Shown here: positions 28,792 to 41,707 of the stretch, piece by piece
How the letters are laid out: each line of letters starts with the position of its first letter
Position numbering within the stretch: the first letter of the stretch is position 1
Translations under genes and position numbers: made by a program
Assembly: GCA_921293015.1 (NCBI GenBank)
Contig: OV121081.1
Coordinates: forward strand, 6,448,001-6,512,000
Reading direction: 5' to 3'
Length of the DNA stretch: 64,000 bases
Origin: Phorcus lineatus
Lineage: Eukaryota > Mollusca > Gastropoda > Trochida > Trochidae
Notes under the pieces: model-generated
Database searches by the model: none
The model's input: the letters and a program-made list of their open reading frames with translations, nothing else
What the model was told of the DNA's origin: nothing

Positions 28792-29520
28792 TGAACTCCG
28801 CGTTGTATTCGTAATAATACTGTAGCAATCCTAACTTTATTACTCTTATTTGACATGAACTCACAAGTCTCCCAAATCCTTAACCCCCTCCCCCCACCCC
28901 TTCTTCAGAATGACAATGTTGTGAGACTGGTATTGGTTAGATTGAAGAAAAAAAGCACACGTTTCACACATTACTTACATTCCCGTAAATGGACTAAATA
29001 AGTGTAAATGATATTTTGGGCATGTCTAGTAACAAATATGCTTACGAAAATAATGTCAGTAAACAATGTCATATAATAGTGATACAAGAAATACATAAAC
29101 AATCATATATCAATCGAAATATTTACCGTCCCTGTCTTGTCTGTTTCTCCAAATGTTGTAGTGTAGCAATCAGGCCAGTGATTAACCAACAGTGTGTTTT
29201 GATCGATTCAATATATTCGCATGTTATTATAATTACGAGCATTACTTAGTATTGAGTAGTTTTACTTTTCCTTTCATGAATCGATCCTTTCTATATTGAG
29301 TCAAATGCCAATACAAATAGCAGTGGCAGTGACAATTGGAATTCGCGGAAAACTGTTTTCTTTCATTATGTATTTTTGATTTACTTCTACTTTCGCTTTG
29401 GTTCTCTGGGTCTCGCCCGGAAACGCTTTAGTAGCATAAGGTTGAGTGAGCGGGGAATGGGTTTTAACATGCCTTTAGCAATAATTAAGTTATCTTACAC
29501 GTGGGGTATGGTTATCTTAA

Positions 29521-30470
29521 AGGCCGGCATCCGCCACTATACACGGTGTTGGCGTGGCCAAGTTGTCCTGAAAAAACTACACCTTGAAGGGAAAAAATGA
29601 GGGTACCTATGTTCGAAGTGGGATAAATCAAAATCTTCTTACCGGAAAGTTATCATATTTACACAATATATCCATGGCTCTTCAAAGAAGTGGAATTCCT
29701 AAACATGTTTAATCAAAACTAAAAACTAAAACAGTACTTTGACTGCATTTATTTCCAAATTTGAATTAACTTTGTAAATGTCACGTGACTAGATTCTCAT
29801 CATTACCATACCAAACAAGTCTGCTAGTGGAGAAAAAGATCCATTCAGGGTGTCAGATTTCACTGCCTTCCCAGCCTGACTGGGAAATCAAAACCTCCCC
29901 CATCCCATATGTCCCCCAAATATTTAGCTCTGCTTGTGGGGATAAGCTGTAGGGACTAAGGTTATAAAAAGATTATTGTGACAGTAAATGGATTTAGACA
30001 ATTTTGTATAACTTTTGTCAACAATAGTGACATATTTACTTCGAATACATCCAAACATTGTTAAAAGACTATGGTTGTTTTGAACGTTTTTCACAAAATT
30101 TTAACAAATACAATTATATTTAATTCTATAATTAAAGATCTCCTTTATGTTGGTCTTTTCATAAAAAATATATAATTTAATGTACTAAAAATAATATCAG
30201 CCTATCACAAAAATTTAAACTTCATGTATTATTAATAATGGTTTTCCCCCTGATGATTATGCACTGAAACTCAGTAGACTACTACCAGCCACAACTTGTA
30301 GTAAAGTTTGAGACCTTTGACTTTGCTGAGCTCTCCCAGGCACCAAAAAACCCGTAACTGCCCTGTCACTCAAACACTGATAATATCTTTGTTTATGGAA
30401 TCAACCAATCAGAGTAAAGATGACAAAGATAAGAAACCCATGGGTTTTTTGGAGGTTTGGATCCCGGCCT
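29521..30470. mobile_element. 950-bp non-autonomous DNA transposon, TTAA site
   Basis: The ends are AGGCCGGCATCC (left) and GGATCCCGGCCT (right), a 12-bp terminal inverted repeat with one mismatch. TTAA flanks both sides (29517-29520 and 30471-30474). The paralogous sequence in copy A is uninterrupted with one TTAA (GGTTATCTTAAAGGAGTTAG), so the boundaries are exact. TTAA target duplication is the hallmark of piggyBac-type elements; a TA duplication (Tc1/mariner-type) is nested in it and cannot be excluded. There is no transposase frame inside. Confidence 0.9.
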
Positions 30471-30949
30471 TTAAAGGAGTTAGAATAGATAAAAAAGGCA
30501 AAGAGTCTGAGGGTACATGCGAGGAAAGAACAAATTCTTATAGTTAAATGTTATGTACTCGTAAGTCTTGTTGGGATTGATATTCTAACAGTAGGTTATT
30601 TCTCGGTTTATTATATTTGATGATTATTCAGAAGGTGGGACTGTCATAAAGGTAGCGAGGCTTTTGTAGGTTTTTCATTATAACGAAATGAAATATTACA
30701 ATTTCGTATGAAAAAAATCTCCACGAAAAGTATCTTAACGCTCATGTCAGTAAATGAACAACAGCTGTGTTTCCTTAACTTTCCAATGTGAACACCTCAT
30801 GTGTCGGATTAAGTCGAAAACTGCTGGCGGTCATTTTAGTGTGAACTACTTTCAGACATTTGAGCTAAGGAAATGTATTCCCGTATTTGAACCGAACAAG
30901 TTTCGTTCATTTCAGATGCCATTTTGAGATAAATGAAACGTTCATGGAA

Positions 30950-31880
30950 TTCGGCGATTGATTACTTGAACATGACTTACGTGAATTCTTGTTTCTGATT
31001 GTTTGATTTGAAAATCTTCGCCATATGTCATGACAATAAAAATCCGCAAGTAAGCTAGGGCGAATTACTGCAAACCTATATGTCAACCTCATTCAACCTG
31101 ACTACTGACTTAATTGTTCTGATTCTCATTATATTCGGGCCTTACTCAATTTTGACTGGAGTCATAGTCATGTGTCATTCCGTAGATATTACAAAGAATT
31201 TTCAATATGATTTAGTTTCAAGCCAACGACAACTTCGTTTCTCATACGAGCGTTCCAGAATTGACGGTATGTTCCGCTAGCGGCAAAGTATTACAACATA
31301 AACTACCTTGCAATATTTCAACCAATGAAAACACCTCATACATAGATGAATGAGAACCTTTGAAACTGTGTCGCTGATTGCACAAACATTTTATTGCATC
31401 CCATCAGGCTTCTACATGTCCAGCCCGAGATATTTATGACGAAGCTACGATTGTTGAGGAAGAAATGGGGTTTTCGCTGCCATTGAGTTACATAAATGTT
31501 TATCTTAGTCTAAAATGTCACAGAAAATGTTGTTAGATTTCACCGTAATGAACGCAAATGATCGGTTTTATGAATACGTATGTTCCAAAATGTTCCAAAA
31601 AGTCGCAGTCATTTCCTCTCAGAAGCTAAAAGAGTTCGCTTTTAGACTGCAAACAAATAACATTCATCTAACATTATCGATAAATATTGCATACAATTTC
31701 TGGGAATCATTGTTTCTTACTTGGTTTGAACTAAATAAGCTGGTTTTGAATAGCAATGAATCACCATTTTTTTTACGAACGTAACTATCTACTTTACACC
31801 TGATTTAACCATAAAATAAATTCTTTAATGCAAAAGAGTCGCGTTCTGACGAAGATATTTACGCCGACGTCAATCTAATG
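30950..31880. other. Non-coding stretch
   Basis: No recognised gene. A block at about 31360-31510 resembles one at about 36220-36370 (shared TTTTATTGCATCC then CATCAGG/AATCAGA, and similar following order), suggesting an old repeat pair. Confidence 0.45.
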
Positions 31881-31884
31881 ATAT

Positions 31885-32215
31885 TTGATTGTTATAAAAT
31901 CAGAATAATGATAATAATGATGATAATAATATATATGATAATAAGAATAATATAGCGCACAGATCCACACCGCCTGCATGCTAGTGTCACCTCCAACTCA
32001 ATCTACACCAGGTAGCCAATTAGTACTGCTGGGTAAACAGAGGCACAGTTTCTTAACTCGTGCCTCATTGAGAGAGAGAATAAACCTCAAACTCTCAGTT
32101 ATTACAGCAATGATAGGGTAACCCATCCATCCGACGACTCACGCTGATGTTGCTGAACGTCACTGATAGAGGTCAACTGAACTACGCACAGGGCCACGTG
32201 CCACCTCCATCAATA
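31885..32215 (-). repeat. tRNA-derived SINE with (ATA)n tail
   Basis: On the minus strand a tRNA-like start with TAGTTCAGTTGA (A-box-like) leads into a body holding GTTTACCCAGCAGTACTAAT then TGGCTACCTGG. This resembles the CAACCCAGCTGTATAAATGG then GTACCTG module of the SINE at 16.9 kb. It ends in an irregular ATT/ATA tail, seen on the plus strand as ATAATGATAATA at 31906-31955. The B box is degraded. The class is well supported, the exact limits less so. Confidence 0.65.
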
Positions 32216-32219
32216 TCAG

Positions 32220-33505
32220 TATCCTACAGGGTTTTCGAGGGATTAATGTCTCTATGCTCTCACTTCTCACATCAAGAAGTGTCTTTAAATTAGTCTTTCA
32301 TAGAAAGAGTCAAGAGTGGGTAATATTTAAACCATTTAATATTTTATATCATAAAATACACATTCCGGGTGGTATGTGAAAACATTAAGACTGTGATAGT
32401 ATGTAAACATATTTACCATTTTCCTAAGAACGCAATAAAAGTTCATTACAAGTCGAACGTGTAATAGAAATGTGTTGTTTATCTCTCCGCAAAATATCTT
32501 TCTACCACAGATACAGTTTCATCTCAAGGTAGGAAGTGATAGTGTTAACCAAATGTATTTTATAGACTTTTATGAGGTCAACCACTTTTATATTGCTTAT
32601 ATATATAAGGTGGGCGAATATATTAGATCGAGTACATTAGAGACATTAAATTGTACTAGAAAACACACTACAGAGAACGTGACGACAGGGACATTGATGT
32701 TGTGCAATACCGTTCTTTTGTAAATATAAGTTGACATTATGATTTAATCGGTCTCATTAAATAGTGACATTTTCGAAACGAATATTCCGTCGTACACCAA
32801 TTGGATAATAGATTTTTTACCTTTGATACAAACCAACTATATCGATAACTAATGATACAGCAAAGTCTTGTTATCTTTCCCAACTGCCGAGATGTTGGCA
32901 GGAGACGGATGTGAGCGAGACGCTACACCAACGTTTGCCAAGAGCACACCCAACTTCTTTCATCATTTATGTCATATAATACTGCTTCAAGGCGAACTGC
33001 CTTTGCATAACCGCAAACTCAGAATGTCAATACACGTAGAAGATACATAATTATTGGAAAGGGAGATGAAAGTAAACTTAAATAGATAGTGATGACTTAT
33101 CCCTGTATGATATATTGATTTACTACACTATAACCGGTGAAATACCGTAATAACATCAAATATGTAATGGATTGTTTTAAACAATGAAATGAAAAATGAA
33201 AAAAACGAACAGCTATCATTGTTATCATAAAAGTTAATTTCTTTCAATTTCAAAATAAAGTGGTAACTCTGTCCTTACATCTAATTAGAGTTAACAGGGT
33301 ATATGGTATTTTTCAACATTTTTTATTTCATCAATTGTGTTCACAACTTACAACATAAATTTTCGATTTGAATACAATTAATAGTTCTTACAAAACGGTA
33401 ATTGAGCATTTGTAACAATATTGTTTTGGTGACACTTTGATCTATGTTTCTTATGCATTTGAGGACATAAACACTCACTTTAGCTTTCTAATCATCAATA
33501 AGAAA
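32220..33505. other. Non-coding stretch
   Basis: No gene, RNA or mobile element recognised. Confidence 0.5.
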
Positions 33506-33509
33506 ACAT

Positions 33510-33665
33510 ATTTTTCCATGGCATTTATAAATCCTTGTTTTTGATTGGTGTATTTCATCGTCGAATCTACGTTAGATCACGATTTTTAGACAGTCGATTA
33601 ACCGCGTTTGACTACATCGTCTCAAAGGCTCGATGAAAAGAAGAGACGTACAGTATCGCGCTAAA
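33510..33665 (-). repeat. Dispersed repeat, copy 1 (partner at 47.56 kb)
   Basis: Shares with 47562-47735 the run AAATCCTTGTTTTTGATTGG, then TTTCATCGTCGAATCTACGT, then GGCTCGATGAAAAGAAGAGA. In the partner the minus-strand 5' end carries a tRNA-like A-box segment; here that end is shorter. Probably a SINE-like family copy on the minus strand. Confidence 0.7.
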
Positions 33666-33669
33666 CATA

Positions 33670-36600
33670 TTATCAAATATTGCTTGAAAAGCCTTTATTT
33701 TGCTGTTTCACGCTACGTGTTCGGCTCCGAAAAATATCAACATGTATCGAATTGTTATTCAGATTTATCACTATGACGACGAATATACCACCGTTTGAAA
33801 AATCTTCAATTTCATTACACATTGTGTCATAACATAGCGTGCTGATTGACGTCACAATCTTTAAGTATTAATTCGGATTTCTATTTTTTATCTCATGGTT
33901 ATCAAATGGACAAGAATACAATTGACGAGGAGAAATTTTCAATAAATTTTAATGATCGACTCTTTGCAGTCTTCAAAACCTGTTTAAATTCACCAACGTG
34001 TTCTTCTAAGGATCAAGCACGTGATTATTTTCTAGCCCGAAGGCAAATTCTGTCATGTTCGAGTTTCTTAAGGAAGTTGCCGTTGATAAAACAAAACCAT
34101 TTCCTTATTTCAGTATTTTGTGTTTGAAATTTGTGACAGATTTGTAGGGGTTGTTTTTACCCTATGTTAGTTCCCTGTTGCAATTTTTACAGAAGCTGGA
34201 TAAATACAAAAGTGAGGTTCTTCAGCTACCTAAAATTGAAAACGTTGGTCGATAGAGCGTTAGAGATTACTCTTACAGTAATTTACATTTTCACTATCAT
34301 ATGTTTATGCCTTTTGAATATAACTATAGTTCGTAACAATAAAGGGGAATCGTCATAACCATGTGCAGAAACTTACTGAAATATCATATTGATCGATCAT
34401 AGAGAAGTGGGTGTACACTAGTATTTCAAAATAATCGATAGCAGGTTTTTTTCGACTTTGATAAAGAATACTATGAGAATGTGTTTGTTTACACGAGTAA
34501 CATTGAGTACACTGTTTCACTGTTCAATGGGTCGTATACTTGTACTTAGGCTAGTTAACTTTCTAAAATTTTCTCTCTATTAGTTGTTGTAATTGTAACT
34601 TTCAACAATTTAACTATCATCATATACATATTCAATTGTTTGTCATATTTTGCTGGTGTGACTGGGGACAATTTCATATTCATAAATTTATGCGTGACAA
34701 GTATCACAGGTCCACTGAGACTCAAAACATAAAATCGGATAAGGCATATAAGGTACACCGATTGGTTCAACTAGACGTGGCATACATTCGTTAGAAACAT
34801 ACATGTAGTTATTAAATAATAATCTTTTATTGACGATTATGTTTACAAAGTTTATGCAAACACAAATAATAATAAAATCAATAAATTGTCGCACGGAAGA
34901 GAATAAAAACATAAAAAGGGTCTTTCAGGGTTTCTTAGCTTTCCGTGATATTGATCTATTGCTTGAAAATGGGTAATGTTTAATCATAATGTAGGTAGTT
35001 AAACGAATGGCGAGGATTGAAATTGTTTTGAATCAGCAAGACTGAAGTATTTACTTATGAAGAAAGCCACCACTCGACTCAATAGCTCATAGTTGTGACT
35101 CAAAAGCTTCTCGCGTTGTTGTGGTTTTCGTGCTTCTGAGACCTCAAGAGCTCTGCCAGCTGGAGCTTATCCTCTTGGTAGGGTCACCCAAACTGGAGAG
35201 GTCATCGGGTAGAAGACAGACCAAGTTTGAGTCTTTCTGACTATCCGTCTCTATGATTTTCTTTCCGTCTTTCCTTAACCTGACGATCCTTTTTTCCCTT
35301 ATTTGTCCACTCTTGATTTTGGTCATGTTCAATATCTGAAAAACACGTTCACCACTCTGAACTATTGCACTCAAAGTCTTCGGTGTTTAGAGTCTACATT
35401 AGTGGAAGGGTCTTCTTTAGTGACCTTAGCTTTATTTCCAAGGTCATCACACTCTGAAACTTTCGTTATCTCATATCTCATTAACCGCTCATCCAGTATC
35501 TTGAAATATGCCAACAAACTATATCGGGGGCAATATGGACACGGACATTCATATTGAAAGTTGATTTATGGTATATCTTGGCAACTTGTTTTGTTGGTCA
35601 ACACTGGTATTCATATTCATAGCATGAACATTTGAAGGGCATGCTTCTTACAAAATTATACACTGCGTAAATCTATCTCATTTATTTCATTATTACCGGC
35701 CGGGGATATTGCCATGTTAGCGGCAAGGAGTAGTTTATTTGAGGAGCGCCAATTGCTTCTCAGAAACTGAATTGGGCACTCAAAGAAGGCTAACGTAAAG
35801 CACTAAGAAAATCGTTGCTTTGTTACCGGGAGGTCTAATTAGTCCTTGTTCAACAGCTTGAAAGTGCAAAAATACCCCACAACCTTCGAGGTTTCATAAC
35901 TTTAGGTTTTAGAGTTCTTGAACATTTGGATCTGTTTCTAATTGCATAACAAAATGTTTCAAATATTTGTCGGTCCTGTCTTCTCGTTTCATACTTTTAA
36001 CTTTGAGCTGCTGAATATCAATTATTGTAGTAGAAGCACCTTCGTTTATCCTGGGTTAAGTAGTCTAATACTCTCACATACGTGTACATATTAGGTATCC
36101 GAGGTGAGGTCATTTGGGGTTTAACGTTATAGTTATTCACTCGTATCACGACTACTAGTATTAATGCACACAACCATTGAGGATAGGCATTGAAGTAAAA
36201 CCCGTGAGATTGAACTAGCAAACTTGAGAAACACTGATTGCATATCTAACTTTTATTGCATCCAATCAGACCTCTCTATTTCTAGACCGAGAAAGGTTCG
36301 TATTAAGACAGAGGTTGTATAGGAGTATATGGCGGAGCTGCTTCTGTTGGGAGATAATATATCAAATTTTGACAAAATATGTTTGACCAAGACATGTATG
36401 GCGGTTATTACCAATCGAATTCGTGTGCTTATAAACATTATATGTGAGTTGATTATTAAAATATTAAATCGGTGCCTACCTAACCGAGGTTTTCAGTTCT
36501 ACCTTATCTGAGCAGTCGTCTCCGACCGTGCGGGCAGACGAATGTTAAACCACTGTTAAGAGACTAAAGTTTACATAACCACAGACATATTTCATTATTT

Positions 36601-38660
36601 TCTTTGGAATATACGAATGTCTCGTTACAATATTGTCTAATGCGTCAAAGGTCGCTACTCAAATATGTTCAGTTTGGTAATGAAAGCCGTTTTTGAATGC
36701 CACTTTTGATGAGCCGCTTAGATCTATCTGGCCACAAACCAGTGAATGCATGACTGGTCACACGCCCTTTTTGTGATGTCATAAACAGAATCATTGCCTC
36801 GTGATCTATACATCTATCATTACATTATCACAGAAAAAACCTAATATATTACGATTTTCAGTAAATGTTTTCCACAAAGATAAATCATTTGACGATGTAA
36901 CACTATAAAGCGTTTGGTGTAAAAAAGATATCCACAATGGTAATTAAACAATTATTAAAGGCGGTATTTCAGTTGAAATAATGATGCGCCACTCTGTACA
37001 GTCTGTTTATCACGTCACACCCGCCCGATTTTTATGGCCCCTAGCCCAGGTGGTTTTTTCACAGCTGATAATTGCGCTGACTTAATGAAATTTAAGGCGT
37101 TTATTAGACAAATTAACATACATCAAGCCCTGTTCTTATTTTTTTGAAAAATCTTTGAACGAAAATCGAGAAGTGATAAAGACGAGGTTAGCGGTTGTTA
37201 AACAGTGAGCATACATGAATGTGTAAAGAAAATGTATTTTATCATGTGGATTAAGATGAAAGTCAAATCTAGCTACAGTCATCACAAGATGGCGGCAACT
37301 GTTCACGTTAGGATTTTTCATTTCTTCATTTCAGCTCAACACCTGATTATAATGGTTTAGATAAAACTGTGCTTTTGTCACATGTCTCACATATAAAGTT
37401 TGAAGTTCCTGAAGTACTCCACATCAGGCGTTGGAAAGTAAACCCGATGATGACCGTAAATAAGTTAAGGATGACAGTAAAGTTTTGCTATCAAACTAGT
37501 ATGAATACCGTAAATTGAATATAGATGGTAAAAAGGAAGGATTGGACAAAATAGTTTACTCAGAATCCGTTAATTTTCTTAAAAGAAAGTTTGTGAAAAT
37601 GTCAGAAATATCGGGGTCATTTATCTAATATGAATGTAAATGGGACGCTGAATTTCGACTTCTTAACATTTATATGACGGTGAGTAATTTACAAGAAAAC
37701 AAGATTTTTTTAAATTTAAAAGATAAAGATTCGACTGAAGACAGGTAATTTGATCCTAGCCCTTTTCATATGATAATTTCGCTCTTTTTAAGCCACATTA
37801 AAAATTCATGAAATGTACTCGCTGTCTCTTCAAATAACGATAGGGATGTTCTTGTCAAGTCACGTAGGTGCCGTGTAACTCAAGGGAGAATAGTATTTAA
37901 GTTATATTGGGCAAGAGTTTTTAACTATGTTTCAAAGAATTGTGCTCGACTGTCTCATTATCTTGATTCAAAACCTTTGTCTGTCTCTTCTCAAACGTTA
38001 ATAAGGCTAATCTAAGTTTTGAATCGTGGGCCCTCTCACAAGGAATCTGTTAAGAAGACCTTATAGCAATCAAATAATAATCTTCGAAACGATATCTGTT
38101 GAAGTGTTTATCAACTATCAACAGGTTTTTGCAGACAATTTGTGAAGACATATTTCTATAAATTAAAAAACCCAACACAAAGTATAAAGTGTTGTCTTCA
38201 TATATATAAAGTTGTAATTTTTATGATAAAACGTAGTTTGTAGAAAGTAGATGTAAAACGGTACGGATTAATGAATACTGTTATCATTAGGACTAATTTG
38301 ACCAACAGTTCAGTTCTGTATAGTATTTCTCGTTGTTGCTAACAAAAGCTTTTCAATCTAGTTGACCAGACTGTTGAAGGTTTTGCCAGGCAGTGCAAAT
38401 GTGTCAAAAGTCTCAAGAAATGATTTTCATCAGACAAGTATTTGCCAATAACATTGTTCTAGTTCTAAATGTCCCTAGGAAGCATGCCCTTCGTTTAATA
38501 CATCAGTTGTAAGTGAAGAGTTTTTGGACTTTGAAAATGTCTGCTGTTATACAAAAGAAATGAGATGTAGCTGACACAAAGTTTTTAAAAAAACGGCGTC
38601 GGTGTCTGTATAAGTAGAATGTGAAATGTTACATGGTTCGAAGACGTTGCGTAAATGTTT
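33670..38660. other. Mostly non-coding stretch
   Basis: No intact gene. Notable points are a TGACGTCA (CRE) at 33847-33854, a coding-like relic on the minus strand at 35144-35500, a SINE-tail-like fragment near 36098-36135 (GGTGAGGTCATTTGGGG, TTTAACG), and AAGATGGCGGC (YY1-like) at 37286-37296. Confidence 0.45.
35144..35500 (-). pseudogene. Unidentified coding-like relic
   Basis: Two overlapping minus-strand frames read like protein with a frameshift between them. The upstream frame contains ILDERLMRYEITKVSECDDL; the downstream frame contains KKIIETDSQKDSNLVCLLPD then DLSSL. Lysine/glutamate/aspartate-rich composition of this kind occurs in the capsid-like ORFs of invertebrate retroelements, but I cannot name a family. 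It is broken and short. Confidence 0.3.
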
Positions 38661-38664
38661 CAAT

Positions 38665-38910
38665 GGGGGCGGGATAGCGCAGTGTATAGCGCGTTCGGCT
38701 TCGGATCATGAGGTCTGTGGTGCGAATCCCGCCAGGAGCTCGGCAACTTTGCCTGCAATAGAGAACTGTTCTACACGCAGTAAGGTTTGGGTGCAATGCT
38801 ACAATGCATTTCAGCACAGCACCCTACGATAATAATAGCGCTAGCAGCCGTGTTGTAATTGAAATACTCTTGACAGCGGCATTAAACCCCATTTCACCTC
38901 AGTTCAACTG
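38665..38910 (+). repeat. Full-length tRNA-headed SINE
   Basis: The head GGGGCGGGATAGCGCAGTG, then TATAGCGCGTTCGG, carries the A box. GGTGCGAATCCCGCC is a near-perfect B box. The body GAGAACTGTTCTACACGCAG and the tail TGAAATACTCTTGACAGCGG then CATTAAACC and TTTCACCTCAG match the copies at 8.4 and 55.6 kb. A CAATGG occurs just inside each end, as a short possible target duplication. Confidence 0.88.
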
Positions 38911-41665
38911 CAATGGTTCATGAGATTTCACACTAAAAATACTCTGAAAAGCAGTCAATGAATGGCAGTGACATTAAAATGAAGTCGGAGTCTGCAGAAT
39001 AAATTGCGACTGCATGATCCTCCAATCTTCTAAATAAGATCAGGGTCACCATAATGAAATGTTGTCTGCATAATTCCGAAATGTCATTAAATGTGAAGAT
39101 TTAAGTGCAATGCTTCAGTATACACCCCGTTAAAAAGAGTTTGACCACCGACCATGTGAAGATGGGGTCCAAATCAAATGTAGGAAGTCTTTGAGGGCAA
39201 TGGTTCATAAAGTATCCGGGTAAACAATATATAGTCCCCCGTTCCGCGATCCGCTGGGGACAAAAAGGGGATATTGAATATAACAATTCATACGACACTC
39301 AAATGGTTGTTTAAAGTTAATAATGAAAAATAGTCGTATCTTATAGACTTATACTCATTAATGACATTGGAAAGTCTTAAGAGTTGAAAAAATAATTACT
39401 ATAAAAGGATCTCGAATTACTTTACATTGTAATTAACGCAGTAAATGCCAGTAAATATTCCTTATCCGCACGAGTTTATAGTATAGTATAACGTTATAAG
39501 AGTGCTGTTAAACCACATAAACCTCAGTAGAATATAACCAAGCAGTGCACTGAAGAGATTTTAACAATGGACAATAACTGGTAACTTTTATAACAAGTTT
39601 AAGTGAGATTTGTTGATAGGACAACGTTAATCTTTTACAAACTGTGATTTAAGTTGAAGTCGAATTCTTGGCAAAACGATAGATGGTCTGATGGAAAGGA
39701 ATACACTAAATATCAAATATCAAATATCAATATGCGATCACAATCCAGTCAAATGTAGACACAGAGATAACGTTGATCCTCAGTATAAATTGAGAAAGTA
39801 AAGAACTTTTGGGCAGAAATCTCTAACTATTCAACAACTCAGTTATTTATGTGCGTCAATGATCCAAAGCATACGGAAATAAATGTCGATACAAAATTGT
39901 GGGAGGATTTTCAGCAAATTCTTAAGAGACATTTCGAATTAACTGACGTCAACCCTCCCGAGTGGTCTTCATGACTAGTTCCCTTCCCTTACAGAGGAAA
40001 CGTCGGAAGCTCCTTTACGTAAGTATGCTGAGCATGCTGGTCAAGAAATTAGATAAACACATACAAACCATACAAATTGATTGATGAGAGTTACAAAGTC
40101 CCCGTATTGGGCCTAAGCTGTGCTTTGAAATTATTAAAATGAGTCTTTTTGGTATCAAAAGACACAGTAGTTGAATTTTATTTATCATTATAATCATTCT
40201 TCATTACGTTTCAATGACGAATGAAATCCCAACAAAGAACATCACACCTCCAATTTTAGGGATGTCATGTCATGATGTATACGAGGTTACGGAATGATGA
40301 GTGCATAATAAGATCCACAAACATTGTGATATCCCTTGGATGACTATTGCTGGGCATTGTGCAAAATATACTATCACAAACATACTAGAAGTTACCGATG
40401 AGCACAATTTGGATATTAAAGCAAAATCATAACAGATATATCATCAGATTTAAACTCAAGTTACAGATTACTCTTTTACACAAACATTCACGACTTGATA
40501 CATTACAACCAATTTAATACCCAAAACGAACCTTTATTGTCAAATTCGAATCTCTTTCACAATAGTCGTGAACACATTTCATGAGTATCGAAGCTTTCAT
40601 CTGGTATATCTTATATCTTTCCGTCATTTCTCCATTACTGTCCATTCAGTATTAATAATACTTCATTATGCATGTTCAAAGGAAAGTAAGGGTTTAGATT
40701 GCATCATTATTCGCTTACATGTATATCAGAGCGAAGTAATATTACGATTCGTGATCCCTCAGCTGTGACATAAAACACTGACCCATTAGTAGTCGCGGTG
40801 GAGCCAAGCTATATGTCGGCAAGGGAATATAGGAAAATCGGGTATCAAGATTTTGAAAAAGGAAATGTACACGCAGTGGTTGTAATGCATCCACTTATTG
40901 ATATTAGAAGTTATTGAAATTCACCAGACTGTTCACCCTCGTTAGATTATATTGATAAGAGGGTAATCAAGCATGCTGTACGCTAATTATAATCCATATT
41001 TGGTCTTCTCATGTTCAAGCCCACTTTTGATGGACTCGTGTTAGGTTTGCATCATTTCATCTGACATAGATTATGCTCAATGCAACATGAATACTCATAC
41101 ACCACGGAAACCTTTAATTGACGTGCCGTTGTATCATCGGTGACTACAAAAGTGAATATAATACCTCCCTTCCATTGAAATTTCCGCTATTAACGTTGTT
41201 CAAGTGTCTAAATGGCGTTAATTTTTTTTATTTGAAAGTTTGTAAAATTGGCCATCGGTTTGAAATACTAAATGAATTCCTTTTTGTAGTTCTACTTCAC
41301 GTGAATGTAAGTTCGAACACGTGTAACGACCAATTCGATGGTAAATTTTTTCTCAATTCTCTTGACACTCCTGTTTGTTAGTACAGCTTTTAATCAATGG
41401 CATGACAGTGAATACGACATTATTCTAACAGGTCATTAAACAACCTTAATACCCCCTCTCTGAAAAGGGACGTGGACGATTGCAACCCTTACATGACTTT
41501 TTAAGCCAGACCCAAAACTATTATCTGCTAAAACTAAGTGCAAGAGTCCTATCCCACAACATTTCACACTCAGAGGTTTTCTGGAGAAGTTGAAAGTTTA
41601 CAGACGGAAATCTGATGACGTCCCAAGCCATGAGTCCATCTAACCTTTGCGACCCTGTGAGATAC
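38911..41665. other. Non-coding stretch
   Basis: No gene, RNA or repeat recognised. Confidence 0.5.
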
Positions 41666-41671
41666 TCAAAA

Positions 41672-41707
41672 GATATATACGTAAGGAAAAAAGTTAAGCA
41701 CCCCCCA
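41672..41707. repeat. Left inverted-repeat end of the DIRS-like element
   Basis: ATATATA, then AAAAAGTTAAGCACCCCCC in plus orientation, matching the reverse complement at 46536-46577. The inverted core is 17-18 bases and exact. Confidence 0.6.

Larger units (their letters stand above)
28685..30944. repeat. Segmental duplication, copy B
   Basis: The downstream partner of copy A in direct orientation, separated by about 70 bp. It differs by an extra block of about 115 bp near 28811-28925, an expanded G18 tract at 28774-28791 where copy A has only six G, lack of the 167-bp insertion, and a 950-bp miniature transposon at 29521-30470. Confidence 0.9.

Noticed and set aside
33847..33854. Isolated full CRE TGACGTCA
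   Set aside because: A single 8-bp site without neighbours is weak evidence of a regulatory element.
41689..41706. 5S rRNA-like string AAAGTTAAGCA
   Set aside because: Only about 10 bases resemble 5S rRNA and the rest does not match; it is part of an inverted repeat.
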